Positions 1 through 8,621 of a stretch of 44,469 nucleotides of DNA are shown one piece after another; positions within the stretch are counted from its first letter, which is position 1; each line of letters begins with the position of its first letter. A model generated the notes under the pieces. It had not been told where the DNA came from and searched no databases. It saw only the letters and a list, made by a program, of their open reading frames with translations. Source of the DNA: Clostridioides difficile CD160 (lineage in GTDB: Bacteria; Bacillota; Clostridia; Peptostreptococcales; Peptostreptococcaceae); NCBI RefSeq assembly GCF_000449425.2, contig NZ_AVHW01000084.1:1-44469 (forward strand). Reading direction: 5' to 3'. The translations under genes and the position numbers were made by a program.

Positions 1-50
1 TTATATACTTTTTTTTTAAATACGTTTAGATTTTTTTCTTTCATTTTTAG

Positions 51-80
51 TTTTCAGAACATTCGTATTTATGTTATAAT
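51..80 (+). promoter_or_regulatory. Sigma-A-type promoter of the M42 peptidase gene
   Basis: A perfect -10 box TATAAT lies at 75-80 with a weak -35 TTTTCA at 51-56 (18-bp spacer). Transcription would start near 87, just upstream of the Shine-Dalgarno sequence at 102-107. This supports the ATG at 115 over the ATG at 85 as the start codon. Confidence 0.5.
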
Positions 81-114
81 TTGTATGAATATATATTTTT
101 TAGGAGGAAATAAT

Positions 115-1155
115 ATGAATTTAAATTTAACTAATACTATAAATTTAATGAAAAAATATTTAGATATCCCAAGTCCAGCTGGATATACTGAAAATGCAGT
201 TTTAGAAAGTAAAAAAGATTTTGAATCATTAGGTCTTAATACTATTCTTACAAAAAAAGGTGCACTTATAGCTACTCTTCCTGGTGAAGATGATTCAAAT
301 CAAATAACAATATCTGCACATATGGATACACTTGGAGCTATGGTAAAAGAAATATCATCTGATGGTACTCTTAAATACCATAAAGTTGGTGGTGGATGTT
401 GGGCTGCTATAGAAGGTGAAAACTGTACTATTATAACTAGAAAAGGTAAAAAAATTAGAGGAAGTGTTGTATTTAAATACGCTTCTACTCATATATATGG
501 TCAAACAAAAGCTGCATCAGAAAGAAATGAAGAAACAATGATTATCCGACTTGATGAAAAAGTATTTACAAAGCAAGATGTATTAGATTTAGGAATAAGT
601 GTTGGAGATTTTGTATGTCTAGACCACCGTTTTGAAGCTACAGAATCTGGTTTTATAAAATCTAGATATATAGATAATAAAGCAGCTGTAGCAATGGTTC
701 TTGAAATATGCAGATATTTTAAGGAAAATAACTTAACACCTAAACATACTACCAATTTTTATATAAGTAATTATGAAGAAATTGGACATGGTGTTTCTAA
801 AGCTTTACCTGAAAAAACAAGAGAATTTGTAGCAATAGATATAGCACCAACTGGACCAAGTCAAACATCTAGTGAACATGGTGTGACTATAGTTGCAAAA
901 GATAATTTATCATTATATGATTTTAATTTAAGAAACAAGCTTGTCGATGTTGCAGAAGACAATAATTTAGACTACGCTGTCGATGTATTTACTTTCTATG
1001 GTTCAGATGCTTCAGAAGCTATTCGTTGGGGAGAAGACGTTCAAATAGCATGTGTTGGTCCTGGAACAAACAATAGTCACCACTATGAAAGGACTCATAT
1101 AGAAGCTATCGAAAACACTCTAAAATTACTTATAAACTATATGCTTAAAAAATAA
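115..1155 (+). CDS. M42 family metallo-aminopeptidase
   Basis: Cytosolic di-metal aminopeptidase of the M42 (glutamyl aminopeptidase / FrvX-like) family, 346 residues, the usual family length. Metal and catalytic residues are visible in order: SAHMDT (metal His and Asp) near residue 70, the bridging Asp in YIDNKAA, the Glu pair in YEEIGHG, Asp in AIDIAP and the C-terminal metal His in ERTHIEAI. The start is set by AGGAGG at 102-107, 7 bp before ATG 115; an upstream in-frame ATG at 85 has no ribosome site and precedes the predicted transcription start. Role: trimming of peptides in the cytoplasm. The exact substrate preference cannot be read from sequence. It is monocistronic: the next gene is almost 400 bp away. 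Confidence 0.9.
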   Translation: MNLNLTNTINLMKKYLDIPSPAGYTENAVLESKKDFESLGLNTILTKKGALIATLPGEDDSNQITISAHMDTLGAMVKEISSDGTLKYHKVGGGCWAAIEGENCTIITRKGKKIRGSVVFKYASTHIYGQTKAASERNEETMIIRLDEKVFTKQDVLDLGISVGDFVCLDHRFEATESGFIKSRYIDNKAAVAMVLEICRYFKENNLTPKHTTNFYISNYEEIGHGVSKALPEKTREFVAIDIAPTGPSQTSSEHGVTIVAKDNLSLYDFNLRNKLVDVAEDNNLDYAVDVFTFYGSDASEAIRWGEDVQIACVGPGTNNSHHYERTHIEAIENTLKLLINYMLKK

Positions 1156-1379
1156 TTAAATACAAATTTTACTAAAGTCATTTCTTAACAAATAACCAAA
1201 TTTAAGTTTTATTTTTATACAAAAATTGGTTTTTCTATAGACTTAATTTAAATTTACTACTATTATATAAGTAGCTTCAATTTTCTTCAGTTAATTTTTA
1301 TATAAGTCACATAAATTATATAAAAATTTTCTTTAGTTAATTGTTGTTAAATTAAATTTTTACAAGCTAACCCTACCAG

Positions 1380-1487
1380 AAAAGAGTTATCTAATCTGTA
1401 AGGAAATAGTTTAATATAGCACATTATACTTGTGTAATTAATAACTTTTCTTTTGTAGAAACTTTTCTTTAAAAGAAAAGTTTTTTG
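1380..1487 (+). terminator. Terminator or attenuator-like leader before the hyd operon
   Basis: The 378-bp gap 1156-1533 has no gene. Near its end, AAACTTTTCT (1459-1468) pairs with AGAAAAGTTT (1474-1483) and is followed by a T-run, an intrinsic terminator on the plus strand only about 50 bp before the next start codon. An upstream copy of the 5' arm (AACTTTTCTTTT, 1443-1454) could pair alternatively with the 3' arm, and 1382-1390 can pair with 1441-1449. The terminator may end read-through from the peptidase gene or act as an attenuator. An 18-bp near-direct repeat (AATTTTCTTCAGTTAATT at about 1279 and again, with one mismatch, at about 1326) also lies in the gap. Confidence 0.45.
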
Positions 1488-1533
1488 ATTTTGGATTTGT
1501 TTAAGACATATTTTCTGAGTTAGGAGGATATTT

Positions 1534-1785
1534 ATGAAAAAGGTTGCAGTCATAAGTGCTATTTTAGAAGAGCCAAAAGAATGTCAGCTTAAATTTAATG
1601 AGGTTGTGTCAGGTTTTAAAGGTATTATTAAAGGCAGAATGGGAATTCCTTGTGAAGAAGAAGGTGTATCGATTGTATGTATAGCAGTTGTTGGCGAAAT
1701 GGATACTATCAATAGTTTGACTGGTAAATTGGGAAACATACCTCATGTATCTGTAAAAACTAGTATATCAAAAAAAGAAATTTAA
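1534..1785 (+). CDS. TM1266-family putative regulator linked to [FeFe] hydrogenase
   Basis: An 83-residue ACT-like/NikR C-terminal-like protein of the TM1266 family, annotated in many anaerobes as an iron-only hydrogenase system putative regulator. The N-terminal MKKVAVISAIL strand and the central KGRMGIP and VSIVCIAVVGEMD segments fit the family, and the length is typical. TAGGAGGA at 1521-1528 gives a strong ribosome site. It is the first gene of the hydF-hydE-hydG operon (14 bp to hydF), the usual position for this family. There is no HTH, so any regulation is probably by small-molecule or protein binding; the mechanism is unknown. Confidence 0.8.
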   Translation: MKKVAVISAILEEPKECQLKFNEVVSGFKGIIKGRMGIPCEEEGVSIVCIAVVGEMDTINSLTGKLGNIPHVSVKTSISKKEI

Positions 1786-1799
1786 GGTGGTGAGTACAA

Positions 1800-3008
1800 A
1801 TGAGTCTAAATTCTACTCCACAATCAATAAGAGTACATATAGGTCTCTTTGGTAAAAGAAATGCAGGTAAATCTAGCATAATAAATGCTATAACAAATCA
1901 AAGTGCTGCGATAGTGTCAGATGTTGCTGGAACTACTACAGACCCAGTATTTAGACCAATGGAAATCCTTCCTATAGGACCTTGTGTTCTTATAGATACT
2001 GCCGGTCTTGACGATGTTGGTGAACTTGGTGAACTTAGAATAAGTAAATCATTAGATGTTTTGGAAAAAACAGATATAGCTTTACTAGTAGTTGATTGCC
2101 AAATTGGTATATCAAAAGAAGACTTAACACTAATTGAAAAGTTTAATGATAAGAATATACCTCATATTTTAGTTCTTAACAAGATTGATACAATCAAAAA
2201 TCACTCTGAAATTTTAGACTTAACTAAGAATAAAGTTAAATGTCCAGTTGTTTCTGTCTCATCAACAGATAAAATTGGCATTGAAGATTTAAAGAATGAA
2301 ATAATAAGAGTCTTGCCTAAAGACAGTACTGAGTTTAAATTGGTATCAGATTTAATTGAACCAAATGATTTAGTTGTTTTGGTAGTTCCAATAGATAAAG
2401 CAGCTCCAAAGGGAAGACTTATACTTCCTCAACAACAAGTTATAAGGGATATTTTAGATACTGGGGCAATTTCTATCGTTACAAAGGAAGATAGTTTAAA
2501 AGAAACTCTATCTAGCTTAGGCAAAAAACCAAAACTTGTTATTACTGACTCTCAAGTATTTCCAAAGGTAGATAAAGATACTCCAAAAGATATTCCTCTT
2601 ACATCTTTTTCTATATTATTTGCTAGACAAAAGGGAGACCTTAAAGAATTAATTAATGGCGCTTATGCTTTAGAAAATTTAAAAGATGGTGATAAAGTCT
2701 TGATGGCTGAGGGTTGTACTCATCACAGACAGACTGATGATATTGGAACAGTAAAGATTCCTAACATGATTAGAAAGAAAACTGGTAAAAATATTACTTT
2801 TGAATTTAGTTCTGGAGTATCCTTCACTGAAGATATAAATAAATATGCACTTGTAGTTCATTGTGGAGCTTGTATGATGAATAGAGCTGGAATGTTATCT
2901 AGAATAGAAAAGGCAAAATCTTTCAATGTACCTATAGTAAACTATGGTATTTTAATAGCATATGTAAAAGGTATTTTAGAAAGATCACTTGAACTTTTCA
3001 ATTACTAA
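1800..3008 (+). CDS. hydF: [FeFe]-hydrogenase H-cluster maturation GTPase HydF
   Basis: Scaffold GTPase on which the 2Fe subcluster of the H-cluster is assembled before transfer to HydA. The N-terminal GTPase domain shows the P-loop GKRNAGKSS near residue 18, DTAG and NKID. The C-terminal cluster-binding domain has the HydF pattern CTHH followed about 50 residues later by HCGAC, which together bind the [4Fe-4S] cluster. At 402 residues it is full length. GGTGG at 1786-1790 precedes the ATG. It is the second gene of the maturation operon. The hydrogenase structural gene (hydA) is not in this window, so the operon matures an enzyme encoded elsewhere. Confidence 0.95.
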   Translation: MSLNSTPQSIRVHIGLFGKRNAGKSSIINAITNQSAAIVSDVAGTTTDPVFRPMEILPIGPCVLIDTAGLDDVGELGELRISKSLDVLEKTDIALLVVDCQIGISKEDLTLIEKFNDKNIPHILVLNKIDTIKNHSEILDLTKNKVKCPVVSVSSTDKIGIEDLKNEIIRVLPKDSTEFKLVSDLIEPNDLVVLVVPIDKAAPKGRLILPQQQVIRDILDTGAISIVTKEDSLKETLSSLGKKPKLVITDSQVFPKVDKDTPKDIPLTSFSILFARQKGDLKELINGAYALENLKDGDKVLMAEGCTHHRQTDDIGTVKIPNMIRKKTGKNITFEFSSGVSFTEDINKYALVVHCGACMMNRAGMLSRIEKAKSFNVPIVNYGILIAYVKGILERSLELFNY

Positions 3009-3043
3009 AAATTTAACTATATTTAATAATTACATATTTGTAT

Positions 3044-4129
3044 ATGACTAAAAATAAGATTAAATACTTTATAGATAAACTTTACAGCATAAATTCATTA
3101 AGCTTTGATGAACTACTATATTTAATAGAAAATATCGACAATGAAGAATATAACTTTGAACAAAATTTAAGAAACTATCTTTATAAGCAAGCTAGCGACA
3201 TGAGGAATAAACATTATGGAAATATAATCTATTTGAGAGGACTTATAGAACTTACAAACTATTGTAAAAATAATTGCTACTATTGTGGAATACAATCTTC
3301 TAATAAAAATATCACAAGATACAGACTTTCACTTGATGAAATACTTGAATGTTGTGATATAGGTTATAAAATAGGATATAGAACATTCGTTTTGCAGGGT
3401 GGTGAAGATACATATTTTAATGATGATAAAATATGTGAAATTGTTTCTAGCATAAAAAATAAATATGAGGATTGTGCAATAACACTATCATTAGGAGAAA
3501 AGAGTTATGACTCATATAAAAAATACTTTTTAAGTGGTGCAGACAGATATCTTTTAAGACATGAAACTGCTACAGACAGTCATTATAAAAAATTACATCC
3601 ACCAAACATTGAACTTAAAACTAGAAAGGAATGCCTAAAAAACCTTAAGGAAATTGGTTATCAAGTAGGTGCTGGATTTATGGTTGAATCACCATTTCAA
3701 ACCAATGAGGACCTTGTTCGTGATTTATTATATCTAAAAGAATTAAATCCTCATATGGTTGGGATAGGACCTTTTATTCCACACCATGATACAATATTTA
3801 AAGATTATAAACATGGAGATTTAGAAAAGACATTACTTATGCTTTCAATTACAAGACTTCTACTTCCAAAAGTTTTATTACCTGCTACAACAGCCCTTGC
3901 ATCTATAAACCCTAGTGGTAGAAATGCAGGTCTTTTAGCTGGCTGTAATGTAATTATGCCAAACCTTTCTCCTCAAGAATTTAGAAAACAATATTCTCTT
4001 TATGATAACAAAGCCTTTACTGGTCAAGAAGCTTGTGAGTATCACGAAAGTTTAGAAGAAAACATCAAGTCACTAGGACTTAAAGTCGACTATTCTCGTG
4101 GTGATAATATTGAATGGAGGCGTTTGTAA
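3044..4129 (+). CDS. hydE: [FeFe]-hydrogenase maturase, radical SAM protein HydE
   Basis: Radical SAM enzyme of H-cluster 2Fe-subsite synthesis, acting with HydG and HydF. The SAM cluster motif CKNNCYYCG (CX3CX2C) lies near residue 70, followed by TIM-barrel features (FVLQGGEDTYF; LLRHETATDSHY; GIGPFIPHHDT). Length, about 361 residues, is normal. Two starts are possible, TTG 3038 or ATG 3044; neither has a recognisable Shine-Dalgarno sequence, unlike every neighbour. The gene lies 35 bp after hydF and its TAA abuts the hydG ATG. The alternative family members BioB and ThiH are less likely given the HydF/HydG neighbours. Confidence 0.93.
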   Translation: MTKNKIKYFIDKLYSINSLSFDELLYLIENIDNEEYNFEQNLRNYLYKQASDMRNKHYGNIIYLRGLIELTNYCKNNCYYCGIQSSNKNITRYRLSLDEILECCDIGYKIGYRTFVLQGGEDTYFNDDKICEIVSSIKNKYEDCAITLSLGEKSYDSYKKYFLSGADRYLLRHETATDSHYKKLHPPNIELKTRKECLKNLKEIGYQVGAGFMVESPFQTNEDLVRDLLYLKELNPHMVGIGPFIPHHDTIFKDYKHGDLEKTLLMLSITRLLLPKVLLPATTALASINPSGRNAGLLAGCNVIMPNLSPQEFRKQYSLYDNKAFTGQEACEYHESLEENIKSLGLKVDYSRGDNIEWRRL

Positions 4130-5506
4130 ATGTTCATAAAACATGAACTGATTAATTCTTTGTTAGAGGATGCAAAAAATTCAACTTATGATGATATTGA
4201 AAAGGTACTTGATAAGGCTGATAGAAGGGAAAAACTTAGTTATAAAGATATAGCTACTCTTCTTGAAGTAGAAGATAAAAAACAACTAGATAGATTATTT
4301 AGTATAGCTGGGCAAATAAAAAACGAAATATATGGTAATAGAGTGGTTTTATTTGCCCCTCTTTATGTATCAAACTACTGTGTAAATGAATGTGTTTACT
4401 GTGGTTTCAGTACATGCAACAAATTTAAAAGAAAAAAACTTACTATGGATGAAGTAAAAGAAGAGGTTAAAATACTAGAAAAAATGGGTCATAAAAGACT
4501 TGCTCTAGAGGCTGGTGAAGACCCTAAGAACTGTGATATAAATTATATTTTAGATTGCTTAGATGCAATTTACTCAACATATAACGAAAATGGAAATATA
4601 AGAAGGGTAAACGTTAACATAGCTGCTACAAGCATAGATGAATACAAGTTACTAAAAGAAAAAGGAATAGGAACTTATATATTGTTCCAAGAAACTTATC
4701 ATAAACCAACATTTATAAAAATGCATGGTCAATCTATAAAAAATGACTACTATTACCATTTAACAGCTTTTGATAGAGCTATGGAAGCTGGTGTTGATGA
4801 TGTTGGTGCTGGAGTCTTATTTGGTCTATCTGACCCAAAATTTGAGGTTCTAGGACTTATGATGCACAATGAGCACTTAGAGGAAAAATTTGGAGTAGGA
4901 TTCCATACTATATCTTTCCCTAGATTAAAAAAAGCTGAAGGAATGAGTTTAGAAGATTTTCCTCACTTAGTTTCTGACGATATGTTCAAAAAAATAGTAG
5001 CTATAACTAGATTAGCTGTTCCTTTTACTGGAATCATAATGTCCACTAGAGAAACTGCTGATATGAGAAATGAATTGCTAAAGTATGGTGTATCACAAGT
5101 CAGTGCAGGTTCTCTGACAGGTGTTGGAGGATATAAAGCATATGAAGATGGTGACAATACAGAACAATTCGAAGTTGGAGACCATAGAAGCCCTGTAGAA
5201 GTGCTTAAAGAATTAATAACTGATGGATATATCCCTAGTTATTGTACAGCTTGTTATCGCAAAGGTAGAACTGGAGATAGATTTATGAGCTTAGCTAAAA
5301 GTCGCCAAATCCACAATGTCTGTACACCAAATGCTCTTACTACATTAAATGAATTTCTAATTGATTATGGTGATGATGAGCTTAAAGCTATGGGCAAAAA
5401 ACTTATCACAGAAGAAATAGCTAAGATAGAAAGAGAAGATATAAGAAACATAGTATCTAACAATATGACTGCCTTAGAGCGTGGAGAAAGAGATTTATAC
5501 TTATAA
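4130..5506 (+). CDS. hydG: [FeFe]-hydrogenase maturase, tyrosine lyase HydG
   Basis: Radical SAM tyrosine lyase that makes the CO and cyanide ligands of the H-cluster from L-tyrosine. The SAM cluster motif CVNECVYCG (CX3CX2C) is near residue 85. The C-terminal auxiliary-cluster motif CTACYR...C (CX2CX22C), which separates HydG from ThiH, is present near residues 370-396. Length 458 residues fits the family. The ATG follows the hydE stop codon directly, with TGGAGG inside the hydE 3' end as ribosome site, so the two are translationally coupled. It is the last of the recognised maturation genes. Confidence 0.95.
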   Translation: MFIKHELINSLLEDAKNSTYDDIEKVLDKADRREKLSYKDIATLLEVEDKKQLDRLFSIAGQIKNEIYGNRVVLFAPLYVSNYCVNECVYCGFSTCNKFKRKKLTMDEVKEEVKILEKMGHKRLALEAGEDPKNCDINYILDCLDAIYSTYNENGNIRRVNVNIAATSIDEYKLLKEKGIGTYILFQETYHKPTFIKMHGQSIKNDYYYHLTAFDRAMEAGVDDVGAGVLFGLSDPKFEVLGLMMHNEHLEEKFGVGFHTISFPRLKKAEGMSLEDFPHLVSDDMFKKIVAITRLAVPFTGIIMSTRETADMRNELLKYGVSQVSAGSLTGVGGYKAYEDGDNTEQFEVGDHRSPVEVLKELITDGYIPSYCTACYRKGRTGDRFMSLAKSRQIHNVCTPNALTTLNEFLIDYGDDELKAMGKKLITEEIAKIEREDIRNIVSNNMTALERGERDLYL

Positions 5507-5596
5507 AATTTTGTTACTTATATATTATTTATTGTATATTCTATGGGTTAGTAGTAATATTATCTAAAGGGAAAGTTTAAGGGAGGGAGATTAACA

Positions 5597-6031
5597 TTGA
5601 AAGATAACAACAATACCAATAAAACTATTCAATTTGGAGAAAAAAAAGCTAGCCTAGAAAGCAATATTCAAAAAAATAAAAATATCAAACTTGATAATAC
5701 ACACAAAGTCATTCCTTACCCTAAAAATAGAAAAAAGGATGATAAAAAGAAAAGTAACAAGAAAAAGAATACAAATACCAATAAATCTAAAGTTAATAAA
5801 AATAATTATGGTCATTCTTTTTTTAACAACAAATATAAATATAAAAGAAAACCTTATGTTATTGCTTTATACACAGTAATTTTTATTCTTTTAGCAATCT
5901 TAATTATAACTAAATTGACAGATAATACGAGCAAAGGTAACTATTCTCGTAATACTGTTTCTGATGCTCACAAGAATGACATCCAAAACATGACCCTTAA
6001 TGAATCAACTAATCTTCTTACTTGTGGGTAA
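5597..6031 (+). CDS. Orphan lysine/asparagine-rich single-pass membrane protein
   Basis: Not recognised. A 144-residue protein starting at TTG with GGGAGGGAG at 5581-5589 as a strong ribosome site. Residues 1-90 are very polar and basic, including a stretch rich in Lys and Asn at about 45-75. One hydrophobic segment, VIALYTVIFILLAILII, spans about residues 93-110, followed by a short polar tail ending in LLTCG. The positive-inside rule would put the basic N-terminus in the cytoplasm and a tail of about 35 residues outside. The layout resembles the N-terminal half of FtsB/DivIC-type proteins but lacks their coiled coil. It lies 90 bp after hydG and ahead of a bidirectional terminator; a truncated gene cannot be excluded. 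Confidence 0.65.
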   Translation: MKDNNNTNKTIQFGEKKASLESNIQKNKNIKLDNTHKVIPYPKNRKKDDKKKSNKKKNTNTNKSKVNKNNYGHSFFNNKYKYKRKPYVIALYTVIFILLAILIITKLTDNTSKGNYSRNTVSDAHKNDIQNMTLNESTNLLTCG

Positions 6032-6035
6032 TTTA

Positions 6036-6095
6036 AAAGAGTTATCTCATTTCAGAAATCACTTTCTAAAACTGAGATAACTCTTATTTTTATTT
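6036..6095. terminator. Bidirectional intrinsic terminator between convergent genes
   Basis: The arms AAGAGTTATCTCA (6037-6049) and TGAGATAACTCTT (6073-6085) pair perfectly. A T-rich tract follows on the plus strand and an A-rich tract precedes it, so it can end both the hyd/orphan transcript and the convergent aminotransferase transcript. Confidence 0.8.
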
Positions 6096-6105
6096 AATAT
6101 TTATT

Positions 6106-7431
6106 TTACCAACCTTGAGTTACTTCATATACTTCATCACCAATTCTACCATTTAAGTAATCATCTATTGCAGAATCTATGATGCTCATTGCTTTATCTA
6201 CTTGTTCCTTAGTTATTACTAGAGGAGGTTGTACTCTTAAAGTAGATTGTCCTAAGAATATCATTATTAAACCAGTTTGTATACATCTGTAGCATATCTT
6301 AGCTGTAGCATCTGGATTTTTTTCATTAGAACCATTTCCTTTAACTATATCAACTCCTATAGATAACCCTAAAGCTCTTATTTCTCCAATTATATCGTAT
6401 TTTTCTCTTAATTTCTCAAATCCTGCTTTAATATAATCTCCCATTTCTATACTCTTTTGAAGTAAGTTTTCTCTTTCGATTATTTCTATAGATTTTAAAG
6501 CAGCTACACATACTGTTGTATTTCCAGCTAAAGTAAATAGATGTGCTGGTGCATCAAGACTTTGCATTATCTCAGTTCTTCCAACAACTGCTCCTAAAGG
6601 TAATCCACCTCCAACAGATTTTCCAAGAACTAGAAGGTCTGCTTCAACACCAAAATTTTCTATACCAAACCACTTACCTGTTCTTCCCATACCTTGTTGT
6701 ATTTCATCACTTATAAGTAGTATTCCATTTTCTTTACATATTTTACTTAAACCTTGTACCCACTCTACTGGAGGCACTATTATTCCTGCATCTCCTGCAA
6801 TCGGTTCTATAAATATTGCAGCTACTTCTTCTGCTGGTAGATAGTGTGCAAAAGCATATTCTATCTCATCTAAACATTCTTTAGCTGTTCTATTTTTATC
6901 AGGATAGTGGAAGTGATAAACTTCTGGTAATAATGGACCCATTTTTCTTCTCATATTTGTACTTAATGCAGATATAGATATAGCTCCATAAGTACTTCCA
7001 TGATAAGATTCATACATAGATATTATTTTTGTTCTTCCAGTATACCCTCTTGCTAGTTTTATAGCAGCATCTATACAAGCAGAACCTGTTGCACTGTATA
7101 ATACTTTTTTATCATTATCTCCAGGGGCTATTTCCACAAGCTTCTCAGCTAATTTTACAGGAGGATCACTATGGAAATACGCAAGTGTATATTGTGTAAT
7201 ATCATCCATTTGTTCTTTAACTGCTTGTGAGATTTCCTTATTTCCATGACCTACATTCGCAGAGCCTGCACTTGCTAAAAAATCAACATACTCATTACCT
7301 TCATAATCATATAACATTGCACCATCACCTGATTTAAATGCTACTGGATAGTAAGGTATTTTTTGAGTTTTAGCAACATATTTTTTTTCTTCTGTACTTA
7401 TCATTTGACTAGTTATCTCGCTCATTGGCAA
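6106..7431 (-). CDS. Class III PLP-dependent aminotransferase
   Basis: Fold-type I, class III aminotransferase (4-aminobutyrate / ornithine / acetylornithine group), 441 residues. Visible features are YEGNEYVDFLASAGSANVGH near the N-terminus, the phosphate-binding ATGSACIDAAIKLAR segment, the cofactor-contacting Asp in LLISDEIQQGMGRTG and the Schiff-base Lys in LVLGKSVGGGLPLG. The substrate is not certain; the family transfers amino groups from omega-amino acids to 2-oxoglutarate or pyruvate. GAGGGG lies 5 bp before TTG 7431 and 11 bp before an in-frame ATG at 7425, so either may start. It is monocistronic and ends at the bidirectional terminator. Confidence 0.85.
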   Translation of the reverse strand: MPMSEITSQMISTEEKKYVAKTQKIPYYPVAFKSGDGAMLYDYEGNEYVDFLASAGSANVGHGNKEISQAVKEQMDDITQYTLAYFHSDPPVKLAEKLVEIAPGDNDKKVLYSATGSACIDAAIKLARGYTGRTKIISMYESYHGSTYGAISISALSTNMRRKMGPLLPEVYHFHYPDKNRTAKECLDEIEYAFAHYLPAEEVAAIFIEPIAGDAGIIVPPVEWVQGLSKICKENGILLISDEIQQGMGRTGKWFGIENFGVEADLLVLGKSVGGGLPLGAVVGRTEIMQSLDAPAHLFTLAGNTTVCVAALKSIEIIERENLLQKSIEMGDYIKAGFEKLREKYDIIGEIRALGLSIGVDIVKGNGSNEKNPDATAKICYRCIQTGLIMIFLGQSTLRVQPPLVITKEQVDKAMSIIDSAIDDYLNGRIGDEVYEVTQGW

Positions 7432-7630
7432 ATCATCCCCTCTTTAAATAGATTTATGTTTTAAAATTATTGCGATTTATAAAGATATTCTCATATAAAA
7501 TTCTTTATATACTTAATGTTATTATCTTTGGCACAAATTGTCAATATATGTTTTTATAATTTTCAAAATATTTGTTATTCAGAAACAATATATTTTATTC
7601 TTATCAAATAAACATTATTCCACAAAAAAT

Positions 7631-7663
7631 AAAGGACTCTATTCTATTTTTATAGAGTCCTTT
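7631..7663 (-). terminator. Intrinsic terminator after the CmpB-family gene
   Basis: Perfect 12-bp stem AAAGGACTCTAT / ATAGAGTCCTTT with a 9-nt loop, followed on the minus strand by a T-rich run. It ends the leftward gene starting at 8506. The rest of 7432-7717 holds only AT-rich DNA, presumably the aminotransferase promoter. Confidence 0.8.
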
Positions 7664-7717
7664 GCAAATTAACTTATAAATACTATTATTCTGTTTATTT
7701 TTTATTAAATTATATAA

Positions 7718-8506
7718 TCATCTTTTACTCTCCCTAATAATCTCTTTAAAATGCTCTAATTGCTCTTGTTGTTTTTTATGTTTTATATATGGGAAAGCTT
7801 TGATAACTCTTTTTTGTAATATGATATTGGATTCTATACGGTCTAATTTACTGTTTATTTTGTTTATTTTTTCTCTAGTTTCTAATTCATCATTATTTAC
7901 TGTTTTAAATAAAGACTGTATCTCTCCTCTATCAAATTTATCAAGCTTCACATTTATATCATTAAGGTCTGTAATTATCTCATCTAGCAAGCTTAACTTT
8001 ATATCCAATTTTTTAAGTGTTATAATAGTAACAATCAAATCAAGCATAGTCCAAAGTGTTGTAACTACAGCTATTGATATTAATATTCTATATGGAATTG
8101 TTCCTACAAAATACTTTATAAATGGATGTATTAATTTTATTATTAAAACAGACATTATACCAAAGTATATTGCATTTTTTAAACATACTCTACCCTTTAT
8201 ATTGAATTTTCTGTCAGAATAATCCCACCATTTTGCATGAAATAAGGTTTCTAGAATAAATCCTGTAAAGTATTCTAATATTGTAGTTAAAATCATACCT
8301 AAGAGAAATATTATGATTATATTATCAAACCTTCCCAATAGTGATATTACAATTACTGCTCCAAAGCCATAAACAGGACATATTGGACCATTTAAAAAGC
8401 CTCTATTAATTATTCTTTTACTTGCTATAGAACATCCTATACTTTCTACTATCCATCCTAAAAAAGAATATATAAAAAAGTATAAGATATACCTTATTAT
8501 TTCCAT
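7718..8506 (-). CDS. CmpB-type putative ABC transporter permease (PF06541-like) membrane protein
   Basis: A 262-residue membrane protein of the family named putative ABC-transporter type IV / CmpB. The hallmark N-terminus is visible: YSFLGWIVES, then RGFLNGPICPVYGFG, and FHAKWWDYSDRKFNIKGRVC after three membrane helices. Two more hydrophobic segments follow, then a polar cytoplasmic tail of about 90 residues with predicted helical, coiled-coil-like character (LDRIESNI region). No ATPase gene is adjacent, so the transporter label is only the family name and the function is unknown. The ribosome site is poor (AAGGAG about 13 bp upstream). Monocistronic. Confidence 0.8.
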   Translation of the reverse strand: MEIIRYILYFFIYSFLGWIVESIGCSIASKRIINRGFLNGPICPVYGFGAVIVISLLGRFDNIIIIFLLGMILTTILEYFTGFILETLFHAKWWDYSDRKFNIKGRVCLKNAIYFGIMSVLIIKLIHPFIKYFVGTIPYRILISIAVVTTLWTMLDLIVTIITLKKLDIKLSLLDEIITDLNDINVKLDKFDRGEIQSLFKTVNNDELETREKINKINSKLDRIESNIILQKRVIKAFPYIKHKKQQEQLEHFKEIIRESKR

Positions 8507-8621
8507 AATTTATCTCTACTCCTTCACTAAGTTGTCTTATTTTATGCATAATGTAAAAATAATTATAGAAATAGTTTTTTCGTTTTTTATATTTGTTATT
8601 CTTTTATTTTTAATTAATATC

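Noticed and set aside
85-114. Upstream in-frame ATG for the M42 peptidase
   Set aside because: It lies before the predicted transcription start and has no ribosome site; ATG 115 has AGGAGG at ideal spacing.
1347-1553. A 68-codon minus-strand frame upstream of the hyd operon
   Set aside because: It overlaps the terminator-like leader and the start of the TM1266 gene and shows no protein-like pattern or ribosome site.
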